NCBI GenBank assembly: GCA_024811115.1
Contig: JAKOGH010000341.1
Span: forward strand, 49,267 to 113,266
Length of the DNA: 64,000 bases
Source of the DNA: Terana coerulea
Taxonomy: Eukaryota; Basidiomycota; Agaricomycetes; Polyporales; Phanerochaetaceae
Reading direction: 5' to 3'
Part shown: piece by piece, positions 11,376-23,100 of the stretch
How the letters are laid out: every line of letters starts with the position of its first letter
Numbering within the stretch: the first letter of the stretch is position 1
The notes under the pieces: model-generated
Database searches by the model: none
Told to the model about the DNA's origin: nothing
What the model saw: the letters and a program-made list of their open reading frames with translations, nothing else
Position numbers and translations under genes: made by a program

Positions 11376-14300
11376 ATGTCCGTCCTGCACACGTATTTCC
11401 TCCGGCGCGACCAGCAGGCCTTCCAGCGCGCGCTCGAGACCTCCCTCAAGGCCCTCTCCGCCGGCCCCTCCTCCACCGACGCCAGCAAGCCCGCCTCCCT
11501 CTCGCGCTCGCTCTCCCGGCCCTCCCCGCTCGCCGCCTTCGCCCCGTCCTCGCCGTCCTCCTCGCACGCGCACGCGGCGCTGGACGTGAACGCGCGGGAC
11601 GCACTGGGCCGCACCGTGCTGCACCTCGCCTGTGCCTCCGCGCACGCCAGCGCGCCCACCTACGTCCGCCTCCTCCTCGCGCACCCGCACGTGCACGTCA
11701 ACGCGCAGGACGCGGAGAGCCACTGGACCGCGCTGCACCGCGCGCTCTACCACGGCAACCTCGCCTGCGCCCTCCTCCTCCTCGCCCGGCCCGACATCGA
11801 TGTCTCTACGAAGGACTGGGAGGGCTACACGGCGTGGGACGTGTGGGGCAGTAGTGTCGCGGGGACGACGCCGGGGACTTTGATGGGGATGAAGAGGTGG
11901 AGGACGGGGCGGAGATGTACGCCTGGGGAGCAACCGCAACGCTGGTCTTGGTGTAGGCGACGCCGACGACCGCGCCTTTCCCGAGCTCGTCCAGCTCGCG
12001 CGACCAGCCCCGGAACCACCGTTTGCGAAGCGGGACGGCGCGAGGGACGATGAGGGCGAAGACACTAGGAAGAGAGACGTCGCTGGGCCAGGGAGAAGCG
12101 TGGATGAGCGGTTTGCGCCCGTGCGGGTGCGGGGCGTGGGCATGGCACGCTTTCATACCGGTGCGTGCGTGGCGCTTTGGGGAGTGCACGGGCAGCTGAT
12201 TTGGCGGGATAGCGGTCGTGACCACCGAGAGGAAGACGAATGTCAGGGTATGTGGATTTGGGAGTGGTGGCCGGTACGTCTCTTTTCTCCTCCATGATTC
12301 TCTTTATTCCTCCTACTTCCTGGACTCCTTTCTTCACTTCCGTCCTTATTTTCTTCTCCCGCCCGACTAGAGAGACGTGCAGGAGGCCAAAGGAGAGTAG
12401 AATTGCGCATTTCGTTTGAAGCCGAAGCGCAGGACGTGTGGCTCTACATCTGAATACCGGGTCGTTGGCGTTTTCGCAGGTTACAAAGAGGCAGCGGGAC
12501 GCGATGTTTGGTGGTTTCAGCGCGCATTCCTGTGGTGCTACATTCTAAACTGCAAAGGTTGGGGGCGTAACAGTCCCCCGTAGGAGGGGTACGCTCTCCC
12601 GCGTATCCTGTGCAAATCCGCCGTTTCTATTCACCTTTGCCGTGCTGTTAATTGTCTCCGCATAGTTCAACTGCATGCTAACCTGCTCGTGTTTCGTCTT
12701 CCACAGACTCGGCCCTGGGATATACACGACAACGTACACCCCAACGCCGGTCGTTGGCCTGCCGTCTTCTTCCTCATCCACCTCTCACCCTACCTCCTCG
12801 GCACAATCGCCGTCTCAGCCGCGCCTATCGCACAACGCGCCCCTCGACGCGCAGGTCGCCACCGGCCAGGACCACACGCTCGCGCTGACCGCGGCGGGCG
12901 AGGTCTGGAGCTGGGGCTCGAACCGCCACTGTGTGCTTGGCTACGTCGTGGAACCCGCCGACGCCGACGCCCCTTCTTTCTCCCAAGCCCACGAATACCC
13001 GTCTGCGAAGTCGGCAGGCAAGCAGCCCGCGCACAAGCACTCGGCGGCGCACCTCGGCACGGCTGCCGCGGACAAGAACGATGCGACTCTTATGCAGGCG
13101 GCGCCGCGCAAGGTGCAGGGGATGCTGAAAGGGAGGCGCGTGGCAGGTGTGGCTGCGTGCCGAACGGCAAGCGCGGCGTGGACGGCTGACGGCGAGGTGC
13201 TCACGTGGGGTGTGAACGGCGGGCAGCTGGGCTACGACCGCGCGGCGCAGCCGGTGCAGGTCCTGCCGCGCGTGGTGACGAAGGTCAGCCAGCCCGTGCG
13301 CGCAGTCACGATCACGGTGCGTCTGGTCCTGTCCCTCACACACCACCCATTCACATCAGGGGACCACAGGACACGGCGACGGTGCTCCTGCTCGCGAGCC
13401 ACGACGTGCTCTGCCTCGCGCACGACGCGTCCTTCCGCGTCGCGATCCCCGGCCTCGCGTTCCCGAGCGCCATCCAGCCGTACCGCCCGCCGCAGGCCGC
13501 GCGCACGGCGAGCATCGCGCGCGTCGTCGCGACGGAGCTCAGCGCGAGCGCGAGCGCGGGCGGGCGTGAGCGCGCTCTTCGCCGCGCTGAGCCGCAACGG
13601 CGAGCTCTTCACGTGGGCCGTCGGCGCGCCCGACCCGCCCGCCGCCTCGTCCGCACACGCCGCCGCGGGCGCGGGGACGCCGGCCAAGATGGCGGTCAGG
13701 CCGCAGCGCGTGTGGGCGCTGCGGAAGAAGTTCTAGTGCCGTGAGGGACGTCGCGCTCGGCGCGGACGGCGCGCTGCTCGTATGCACCGAGGCGGGCCAT
13801 GTTTTCCTGCGCGCGCGCCCGCCGGCGTCCACGGCGTCGGAGTCTGGGGACGCCAGCAGTAATGCGGGCGTAGGCAAGGCGTTCAAGTTCCAGCGCGTGC
13901 CGGGCCTGCAGCGCGTCGTGCGCGTGTACGCAAACAGCACCGGCGCGTACGCGGCGCTGCGGGTGGACGCGCGGGCCGAGGCGGTGGAGGTCGTGGGGAA
14001 GCGCATCGGTGAGGAGGTCGCGGGCGTCGTGCCGTGGTTTGGCGGGATGAGCGCCGTGCAGGCGCGTTTGCGGGGCGGGAAGATTACGGGATTCGGATCA
14101 GAGGAAGGCGGGAAGGAGGAGGAGGGGAGGTGCAGTGGCGCGAGGAGGGCGAGCGGGAGGATGACGACGAGCGCGACCCCGCCGTCGCGCAGGACCAGAT
14201 ACTCGTCAAGAGGCTGCTGCTCCTCCTCGAGGCGCACGCCGCGCACCGCAAGTCGGCATCGACAGCAACCGCTGCAGACGAATCGGTTCTGGACCCGTTG

Positions 14301-16863
14301 GATGCGGGATCGCCGCGCGCATACGGCGCCGACGTGCTTGTGCACGTCCTCGGCGGGAGCGAGCCCCGCGTTCCGGCGCACCGCGTCGTGCTCGCGGCAC
14401 GGTCGCAGGTGCTGCGCGACGTGCTCGGCGGGACGCGTACCGTGGAGGCGCGCGTTGCGGGCACGAACGCCAGCGTGCGGATCAGCCTGGCGAAAGAGAA
14501 GACGGCCCCAAAAGCCACGCCTTCTGCCGGGACGCCACACCCCGCGCCCTGGGCGCACCCCGCGCGCCTGACCGTGTCGGGCGCGCACCCGCTCAGCGTG
14601 CTCCTCCTGCTCACGTACCTCTACACCGGACGAGCTCGCCGCGCCCTGGGACTGGCACGTCGCGCGCGCCGCAGTGCCTCCAGCCGCTGCTCGCGCGCGG
14701 CAGGGTGCGGCCCGAGCAGGTGAAGGCGGAGCTCGCCGCGTTGGCGGAGGCGCTGCAGCTGCGCGACGTGCAGGCGGCGATGGAGGGCTGGTTCAAGCGC
14801 GCCGTGCGGCCGACGCTCTTGCGCGTGGGTTCCTCGACGTCTTCGAAGACGTGTGCGCACGCCCCGCGGAGGCGGTTATGGGCGCGGACAGGAGGGACGC
14901 GCTCCGGCCGGACGTCGTGCTGCTGCTTGCGGACCGCGCCGTGCCTGCGCACTCGGCGGTGCTGCGCGCGCGCTCGCCGTTCTTCGCCGCGTTCTTCGAC
15001 GAGGCGGCGTGGACGGCGCAGCGCTGGGCGGCGGACGGCACGGTGCGCGTCGACCTGCGGCATCTGGGCTGGCGCGCGATGCGCTTTGTGGTGTGGTATC
15101 TGTATGGCGGGGATAGGGAGATGTTTGAGGTGCTTGGTGCGTGCTTTGGTTTTGGTGGTGGGCTGGGAGGTGCTGACAAGTGGGTGTAGAGGATGTGAAT
15201 TCGGTGGATGAGCTGCTGGAGTTTATGTTCACTGTCATGGCGGCTGCGGTGAGTGCCCTATGCAGTGTCAGTATTCAAAGAATGCTGATGGTTGAATCCC
15301 CAGAACGAGCTCCTGCTGGATCGGCTCGTTCTCCTCTGCTCGGCCGTCATCCAGCGGCGCATCGCCATCACCAACTGCTGCGCGATCCTCGCCGACGCGA
15401 CGTTCTACCACGCGCTCCCGCTCGTGCGCGCCGTGCAGGGCTACATGGCGCGCAACCTCGAGACGCTGCTCGAGGCCCGCATGCTCGACGACCTCCCGCC
15501 GGACCTCGTTAAGCAGTTCAGCGCGTACCTCCGCGACGCACAGGCGCGCAAGAGCCCTGTCGCGCGCAGCACGCGCCTCGTCGACGCCGCGCTGCTGAAG
15601 CACAAGACATGGCTCGACGCACAAGACATCCCGCAGCCGCTTATGCGTACGAGTGCGCCGCGGCCGCCACCCACCGGACGGGTGCGACCTGTACTCAACA
15701 GTGCTGCTACGAGCCCGCTCGCACGCCCTGTCGTGCCGCTGTTTAAGCAGGGCGGGGTGAATATTGCGGACGACGAGATGTTCGTGATGGACAGCGTCGA
15801 GGCGATCCCGCCGCTCAATCTCAGCCAGTCCCAGCGGCCGCCCGCTTCCCCGGCGATGCCTCCAGGTGGGTGGAAGGTCGCGTCAACTGGGCAGAAGGTG
15901 GACATGAAGACCATCATGGCGGAGGCGGAGAGCAAGGCCGGCGGTCTGCGGATGCCGTCTGGCGCGTCGACGCCGCGTCCGCTCGCGAGCACCACCGCGT
16001 CCGACGCACCCAGCTGGCGCACACCACAGCGCAAGCCATCCGGACAGCTCGCGGACACCACCGCGAGCGGCTCGCGCCCGACGTCTGGCTCGCCGTGGAA
16101 GTCTGTGCCTACCGCGCCGTCAGTCGCGAACCTCACCGCGGGCACCCCGCCGATGACGCCCCAGATGCGGCCGACGCGCAGCAAGGACGAGAGCACGTCC
16201 GCGCCGCGCCCGGGCATGGGCCCCGTGTTCTCGCCAACGCGGCAGGCGCCGAGCAAAGTGACGTCGACGCCCTCGCCCACGATGCGCCGCGCGTCGAGCA
16301 CGCAGGCCGCGTGGACGCTCCCGCCCGTGCAGCCCGTCGTGCAGCCCGCGCCGACGCCGGCGGCTGCGGCTCCAAGCGGGATGAGCTTCGTCGCGATCCA
16401 GGAGCTGCAGCGCGAGCAGGACCTGGAGCGCCCGCGCTGCGACCGGCGCAGCCTGAAGGAGATCCAGGCGGAGGAGCAGGCGCGGCAGGTCGAGGCGGAC
16501 TTTCTGCGCTGGTGGGCGGACGAGGAGGAGCGCCTGCGGATGGAGGAGGCGGCGGTGGTGGTGGGCCAGGCGGGTGCTGCGCCGCCAAAGAAGCAGAGAC
16601 CGCGGAAGGAGAAGGCGGGTGTGAAGGGTAGGGAGGGTGCAAAGGATGGTGCGAAGGACGGCGCGAAGAGGGATGGCGGGCGGCGGGATGGCGGATCGAG
16701 GAACCAGGTGGAGGGCGCCGCCGCCGCAGAAGGCGGCGCGGGTGCGTCGCGGCGCAAGAAGCGGTCCGGCCCTGCTGCTTCGAGGGGCGGCGAGAAGGCA
16801 GAAGGCTCTGCACAACCACAAGCATCGGCTCCGCGGCAACAGCAGTCATCATCGCAGGCATAG
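11376..16863 (+). CDS. IBtk-like protein: ankyrin repeats, RCC1 repeats, two BTB domains
   Basis: Domain order matches inhibitor-of-Bruton-kinase-like proteins, which in animals act as BTB substrate adaptors of Cullin-3 ubiquitin ligases. The ATG at 11376 opens MSVLHTYFLRRDQQAF. Ankyrin repeats follow (ALGRTVLHLACASAHAS, ESHWTALHRALYHGN), then RCC1 blades (MYAWG..., VCGFGSGGR, GEVWSWGSNRHCVLGY, GEVLTWGVNGGQLGY). BTB1 is around 14320-14640 (VPAHRVVLAARSQVLRDVL), BTB2 around 14890-15240 (VPAHSAVLRARSPFFAAFF). The C-terminus is charged (IQAEEQARQVEADFLRWW). Exons: 11376-12160, 12213-12273, 12707-13316, 13370-15136, 15190-15248, 15304-16863. At least eight single-base frame breaks interrupt the third and fourth domains' coding (near 11877, 11921, 13560, 13735, 14137, 14624, 14665, 14825) while GC-rich codon bias persists throughout. 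Consensus error is therefore likelier than gene death. The 433-bp second intron is unusually long. Confidence 0.85.
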
Positions 16864-17278
16864 TCGCAACGATCGTATTTATAGCTCGCTCGAACGTGCA
16901 AGAAATTCAAGGACAAGTGGCTGCTGTACGCAATAGTGCAAGACATGAAATGTACACTAGACGGGTCGTGTATCATAGAGTAGAAAGCGTATGTATATAC
17001 TGTAGTGCCAACCATCATAATCATGTGTCATGCCTTCAAATGCACCTTTTTAGATGCGCAGGCGTGCAAAGTGTCCCCGCACAAAACAAGAAGACGGCCG
17101 ATTCCAAAAACCTGGAGCACGCACGCACGCGAAAGAATGACGGGGGCTGTACTTGGTTCCCACTGGAAGGTACCGAACGGAGAGCTCAAGCAGTGGAATC
17201 GAGTGTATTCAGATCGGCCTAACCTCCAGCAACCTTGTTGGAACTCGCTGCCATTTCCCGATGACAGTCCGCGCAACC
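16864..17278. other. Convergent 3' intergenic region
   Basis: This holds the 3' ends of the plus-strand IBtk-like gene and the minus-strand RBR gene. No gene, repeat or structured RNA was seen. Confidence 0.5.
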
Positions 17279-19448
17279 CTAGAACTGGGTGCATACTCCC
17301 CTGTCATAATGTGCCCGGACGGCGGCGTGAACCTCTATCCGATTCGTGCCCACATATATTCCTTCGCCACACGAGTAACAGAAGTGCCTGGAGAAACATG
17401 AGTAGTCATCAGTGTATGTATAGGTCAGCTGTAGATCGGGTGAGGACGGAGTACTGACTGATGACATCCTGGCACAGTACACTAATGCGCGATTGTCAGC
17501 ACGAGATACAAATATAGTTTCGGTAATTGGAGTCTCTCTTACAGTCATGTGGTTGCAGCCTTCGATTCTGGAGATGGGTGTCCGACAGCCTGTAAGACAG
17601 AGTTCAGCCAAAGCCTCACAAAAAGAAGCGCATAGAGCCGTACCTGGACAGGCTTTCCAACCTTCCAGCCGCATGAGATCGTCAAGCCGAGAATCTCCCT
17701 GGCCCTCACAGCGGTGGAAGGTAATATCCCTTAATGCTTGGTTACACCGTATGCACCATTTCGTCCTGCAATGCTGATCTGGACAAGTCACAGGCACCGG
17801 CTCACCGAGCGCAGCACCTACCTCGGGCATGCATACCGGCATGGAGACCCCACAGCTGGCAGGAGATACACCAAGGTGAACATTTGGAGACGGGGTATGA
17901 CAAGTAGAAGCGTACCTAGGACAGTCTGACGTAAGACACCTGTTCGGCTTCCAGCTGACGGCGCTCGAGCTGCGCTTTCTCCGTTTGTGTGATACCAAGC
18001 AACTCCATGAATTCGATAGAAAGAACTAGAAATGACCTTGACTCGTTAGATACTATACACAACATGCCGTTACGCAGGATGTAGCACTTACCAGTACCAT
18101 CCTGACCTGCAGCCGTGCAGGACGGGCATCGAATGGGAAACTGTCCCTGGGAGACAGCTGTGGATACATGGCCGCGCAGACATTCTCTGCAAAAAGGATG
18201 GTCGCATAGCTCTACCTCGGCGATATCTTCCACTGATGTGTCGGTGATACAGATGGGACACGTGAACGTCGATGCTCGTTGCGTACGTCTGACACTCGTA
18301 GGCGTCTGGGTGGCACCTCCGCGGACCTGATCGATTCCGCTGTGTGATGGCGGCACCGTGCGTTCTTCTCTGCGACTGCCAAAATTGCTTGGAGCTCCGC
18401 GCAAATGGTGCCCGTCGTCCAGTAACTTGAGACCCACGGGTTCTCCCAGTCGCAAACTTTGAAGATGTGACTGGTAATCCTATTCGGATTGCTGTTGTCC
18501 GCCGCGATGCCCAAAGCACACCGCAGAGCCATCTTGGGATCGCCATTGGGTAGGTCGGCATTTATCCAGTGTATATTCGCTCCGAGCACTTGGGTCGCTG
18601 AATGCCAGTTTTCCACGTCACGGCAAGGGCGTGGGTCAAAGACTCCGTATATATGACAGGAAGCCGGATGTGGGATGCATATGCACGCAACTGCCTTACG
18701 CGTCGATGCACACGTAAGGACGGCAACGCAAGACCGATCAGAGGTAGTCTGATATTTCAGCATTCTGCGACAGATCAGTGACTTCTAAGGGCCTGATAGT
18801 AATGTTTTCTCACCCCAGCGACTGAGCAAGGATGCTGTCGTTCCCCTGTTGTATAGCAAGGCAGGTTAAAGACGATTGAAACGGCGCGCTTCTCAAGAGT
18901 TCCTGTACAGAAAAGTCCTGCACGGCGGCCACAGCCTCACATGGCTCCAGAATGCTCTACAAATGCGAAGTAAGCTGATGGTTGAGTAAACGTATAGTAC
19001 GACTAACCGTCATTACCCGACTAAAGTATGTCCAGCCAAAGATTTGAAATGGCTCGTGGATGCTATGCTCCTTGCAGAGTACAATCCTGGCGAAATTCAG
19101 CGCAGCAAATATTTGGCTGTTCGAATCGCCGTTGGCTGTGGTTTTGTGTTCTACCACAAGAGTCGGCTGTCTTCCGGACCAGAAGCCGTCGAGTAAATGT
19201 TGATATTCCATGGGTCTTCGGGCGGGAAGTGTGGTATCTATGAGTGCAATGTGCGAGGTGTCCGTGTGTGCTAGAAATGCTGCCCTTTTATACATTTTGC
19301 TGGGGTTTTTGTGTTAGTTCTAGCAGGGGTCATGTTAATAAAATGAAGTTGCTAAGCTAAACTCACATCCATTCCACGACAACGATCGCAAGCCCGCCCG
19401 CGCCTGGTCAGTCCGGCGGATTGTTGACGCCGGTTGGTAGGTTATCAT
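17279..19448 (-). CDS. RBR (RING-IBR-RING) E3 ubiquitin ligase
   Basis: The cysteine patterns of all three RBR modules are visible, so the product should pass ubiquitin through a RING2 cysteine to substrates. RING1 is CPIC...ELCDHPFCRECL...CPSC (about 18260-18110). IBR is CPDQHCRTKWCIRC with the following HRC (17790-17700). RING2 is CRTPISRIEGCNHMTC, GCHQHFCYSCGEGI, assembled from exons 17644 and upstream, 17589-17543, a 23-base mini-exon 17481-17459 and 17387-17279. The cysteine of GCNHMTC is the expected catalytic residue. The N-terminal ~250 residues (from a tentative ATG at 19448) contain VFDPRPC, seen in other polypore RBR proteins, and an unassigned region. One extra base near 17919-17930 breaks the frame at the start of the IBR (VSYVR|CPRYASTC). 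The joint around 18440-18490 upstream of RING1 is also unresolved. Confidence 0.8.
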
Positions 19449-19701
19449 CACGAGCGGCTGACAATAGCGTCATCTGTGGTGATGCATTTCAGCTCGCTAT
19501 AAACTATAGAAACAAAGCGAGGACTCGCCAAGCTGTGCCAAAGTGTAGCGGAGATGTAATGAAGACAGTGGCAACACCTGTTGAACACGACTCGGAGTCG
19601 ACGTGAGCGGTGCGCGCTTTGACTCGGCCAACGCCGAGCCACGTGGCTGTCACCGAGACATGTCCCCAGAACGTTTAGCGCGTGAGTCGTTGCAACATCC
19701 A

Positions 19702-20146
19702 CTAACATGAAACCTTAGATACGAAATGTAGCTGAGGTATGTATATTATTGTTGCAGCTCTTGTACGGCTCTGCTTACTTCGAGTTGGGTCAGCCTCTGG
19801 GATACTTCCCTCTTTGTAATTATGACGCTGCCGGTGGTCTTTGAGTGGTGCTTGCTTTGACCTGGACTGCATCTCCGTCGTGAAGTCCAAATTTCCCTTG
19901 TTGAACGTGCTCCACACCCGCGGTGACTGAAGCGCAACTTGCCGCCAATGATGTGACACATGCGAAATTTGGATCCAGCTGGGGCAAGAGCTGTGGGTGT
20001 CCCGCATAGGGATTTATCCGATGATGCCAGTCTGCGACGAAATGCAGAAAGACTTCCGTCAGGAGTTCCGGTGGCAGCCGCGCGATCGGAACAAGAGTGT
20101 TCAGTTCGCGTGTTCTTGAGCACAATATGTTGGGCGTAGGTTTCAA
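19702..20146 (-). pseudogene. F-box protein relic, N-terminal part only
   Basis: The minus strand reads ARLPPELLTEVFLHFVADW, a typical basidiomycete F-box start. After a one-base frame change at the GGGG run 19981-19984, it continues WIQISHVSHHWRQVALQSP and RVWSTF, the usual second half of the motif. Similarity to F-box proteins ends about 30 residues later (MQSRSKQAPL) and no leucine-rich region follows. The missing C-terminus, not the indel, marks it as a relic. Confidence 0.65.
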
Positions 20147-23100
20147 TCTCGGCTTCCAGAGACTTCCTCCGGGCTCCGAAAATTGTGAGCTCGCGCTCAG
20201 GGGTCGCAGGTCGAAGCTTTATCCTATGCGCCAGTTGGAAAAGAGAGGCGTTAAAGGATGCAATTATTTACTCACGTCGTGCCTGCGCTCTCCATTTCTC
20301 TTTGTCGTAACTATGTTCCTCCCTGCTTGACTAGATGTTCTGCCACGGGCTTGAAGTTGGTGGCCCACAGCGCGACCAGGGGTTTTTGACAACACTGTTA
20401 GAAATACCACAGCCATTAGTATTTGCACTTGAGTTGAGCATTGTTTTGCTATACCTGATTTTTGGTTTGAGGTACACTTAGAGACGGAAGCGCTCATTGC
20501 GCTGAGACCATTTCAGTCACGTGATGTAATTAAAGCGCCCACCACCAGTTGCCTTCTTCCTTCTCTCCCGATGCTCACTCAGGCTGTTCAAGACAACCGT
20601 TACATCCACAGCAGGCACAGGAACTCGGACATGTGGCTCTACTGACAATGCCACAAAGGACATACAACAGCTAGTTTGTATACTGGAGCTCATGCCAAAG
20701 AGCATCAATGGCTGAAGCTTTAGCTTTGAATGCAACCTAAGTAGAGTGGGCATCCAGCACAGTCAAGAATGTAAGCTTTTATGTTGAGCCGTGACTCTAC
20801 TTTTGTACTGAGCTTCTTCCTTTTGTTTTCACAGGTTATCTGCACTCAGAGACCTATGCGAAGCTAAAGAAAGACGTCAACAACATCTCCCAGCCTTGCT
20901 CACTTTCTTGTCTCTTCGAAGCTGGACAACTCAAACAAAGTCTTGCCCTACAAGATGCTTCTGATAAGCTCATCGAAGATGAGCATATAACCAATGAGCT
21001 TTTTGTCCTTGTAATGCACCACTTTCTCAACATGCAGCCCTCCAGGGCTAACAGTCCCAAGCAACCCATCATCTGTCACTATCTCCAGATGCAGGCTCTT
21101 GATTCCACAGTACATCTTTGTGCTTGTCTGTGACATTGTGCAGCTGCTCCCAAAGCTGCTGTCCCTCTGAGCTATGTTTCTCACTGTAGAACCTCCAGGT
21201 CAGCATGGCACACATGCCACACAGCTTTGCAATATTCAAATCCCTTATCCCGCGCGAGCACTGAGAGGAAAACACTCGGATCTTGGACGTTTGCATGCAG
21301 CAATAGGCCTATGTACCCGGGTAGCTGAGCATCCTGCCCATCATGAGCTCGACAGGTCTGATGGGTGTCATTGCCAGCGTTGTGTTATTCAGTGCATCTC
21401 ACTATCTCTAGCATACATGTTCTGGGCTGTTCTGACTTGGTTGAATATAGCCGTGTACTGAAATCTCTGTTAGGCCAGTGCACAAGCGACATCTGGAAGT
21501 TGCTCAAGATGCTGCTGTCAGTGATATTAGTAACACTGGCTGCTCATATTATCATGCCTGTAAGTCTCATTTGTTGCTCACCTGCATAGCTGGACTAAAC
21601 AATGTGCCACATACTAGGAACACTTTCACTTTTAGACAGTGATCACTATGTCTTCAGTTCGACCAGGTACCAGACACAGTTTGGGTACAAGCCCTTCCTT
21701 GAAGACAAGGCACAGGAGAGTATGGGCGGAGTGCAGCACTTGGTGGCTATGCCATGAAGGTATTGAGAGTGCAGAAAGACTACAGACATTCACTGAAAGT
21801 GCACCTTGCAGCTGCAGATTTACTTAGTTTTGTGTTGCATGCTCATCTAGTGATCATATGTTTTGGCCAAATATACACATCAAGTCATCACTGGTCGCAG
21901 CAATTTTTAATATTTTTACAGCTACGTTTAAAATGACTTGCAAAGCCTCACAAATTGCCACCTAATCTGATGTACCTAGTAACACTTAATACCTCACAGA
22001 GACTCTGGCACAGCAGCTAACGTATTCATATCAAGCTTACACACTGGAGGCAATGACTAATATCTCATCATTCCAGAAACATTGAGCTTGATAAATTCTC
22101 AAGGACAGACAATGACTAGCAACACAGCATCCCAACACATGCTGGGATGAAAAGTCTGAAAGAGGTGCACATCAGCTCATGAATAATTATCACTGATGCA
22201 CTGCACACTATTACTAAGGCTTCAAATGTTCAACAGAGGTTGGCATTGGTGATAGTTAGTGTTCAAAAATTATGCACAGGAAGAAAATTAAGGTGCCAGT
22301 TTGTTTCACCCCTGAGCCAGCTAACTCGAGAGCTACTCATCCCGAAGACCACAAAGAGGCCAGCACCAGGACGAGTGTCGAGATGACACCCACCCTCCCT
22401 CAGGATGTACCTTGTGTGTTGAAATCTTCTACTCTCATACAGGTCCTTGTGGTTGACTGCCATTGTGCTGGATGTTGCCAAAAGGTCCCAGTCTATTCAT
22501 GTCAGTCAGCCAGTAGTCAGCAATTGCTATGCTAATATCACAAATTTCCCTCAGCGCCAGTCCATAATGCTTAGAGTGTAGCATCAAGTCATGGGACATG
22601 TCACTAAGTTGTCACACAGTGTTACAAGATGCTAGATTAGTTTGCTGTGTGCTTATTGCATGGACATCAGGGATATGCCTTATACGAACGTAGGATCCAG
22701 TACTCAGGTCTGGAACTGTTCTGGACTATGACATTATGGACTGGTAGTGTACAGCAGCTCGATTAGGACATCTAGATAGTATTGATGTTAGCATGATAGC
22801 TAGGTCAGATCTGATAAGGGAGTTAGAGTGGTGATATGCTCTAGAGCCTTAGTCAGACGTCACCTAACTGTATCAGTCAGCATATAGTATTGGAGGTCTT
22901 AGATAGTGTCTGGGGTCCTTCTACACATGTATATAAGGAGGCTGTGTTGCGGAGATGAGCTTGACACGTAACCAGAACAAGCGGATTGGAGTGGATGGTG
23001 AATAGATGATAAAACACATACAAGGGAGGGTGACGAAGGCCAACTCAAAGTAGACCTCACAGAACAGGCAGGCAAAGGCTGATACTTGTCCCCAATGACC

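Noticed and set aside
10853..11854. 333-codon plus-strand open frame
   Set aside because: It overlaps the first IBtk-like exon in another frame and is Arg/Ala/Pro-rich, typical of a shadow frame; the ankyrin frame is the real one.
15441..17024. 527-codon minus-strand open frame
   Set aside because: Antisense to the GC-rich C-terminal exon of the IBtk-like gene; GC-rich sequence lacks stops in several frames, and this one has no family signature.
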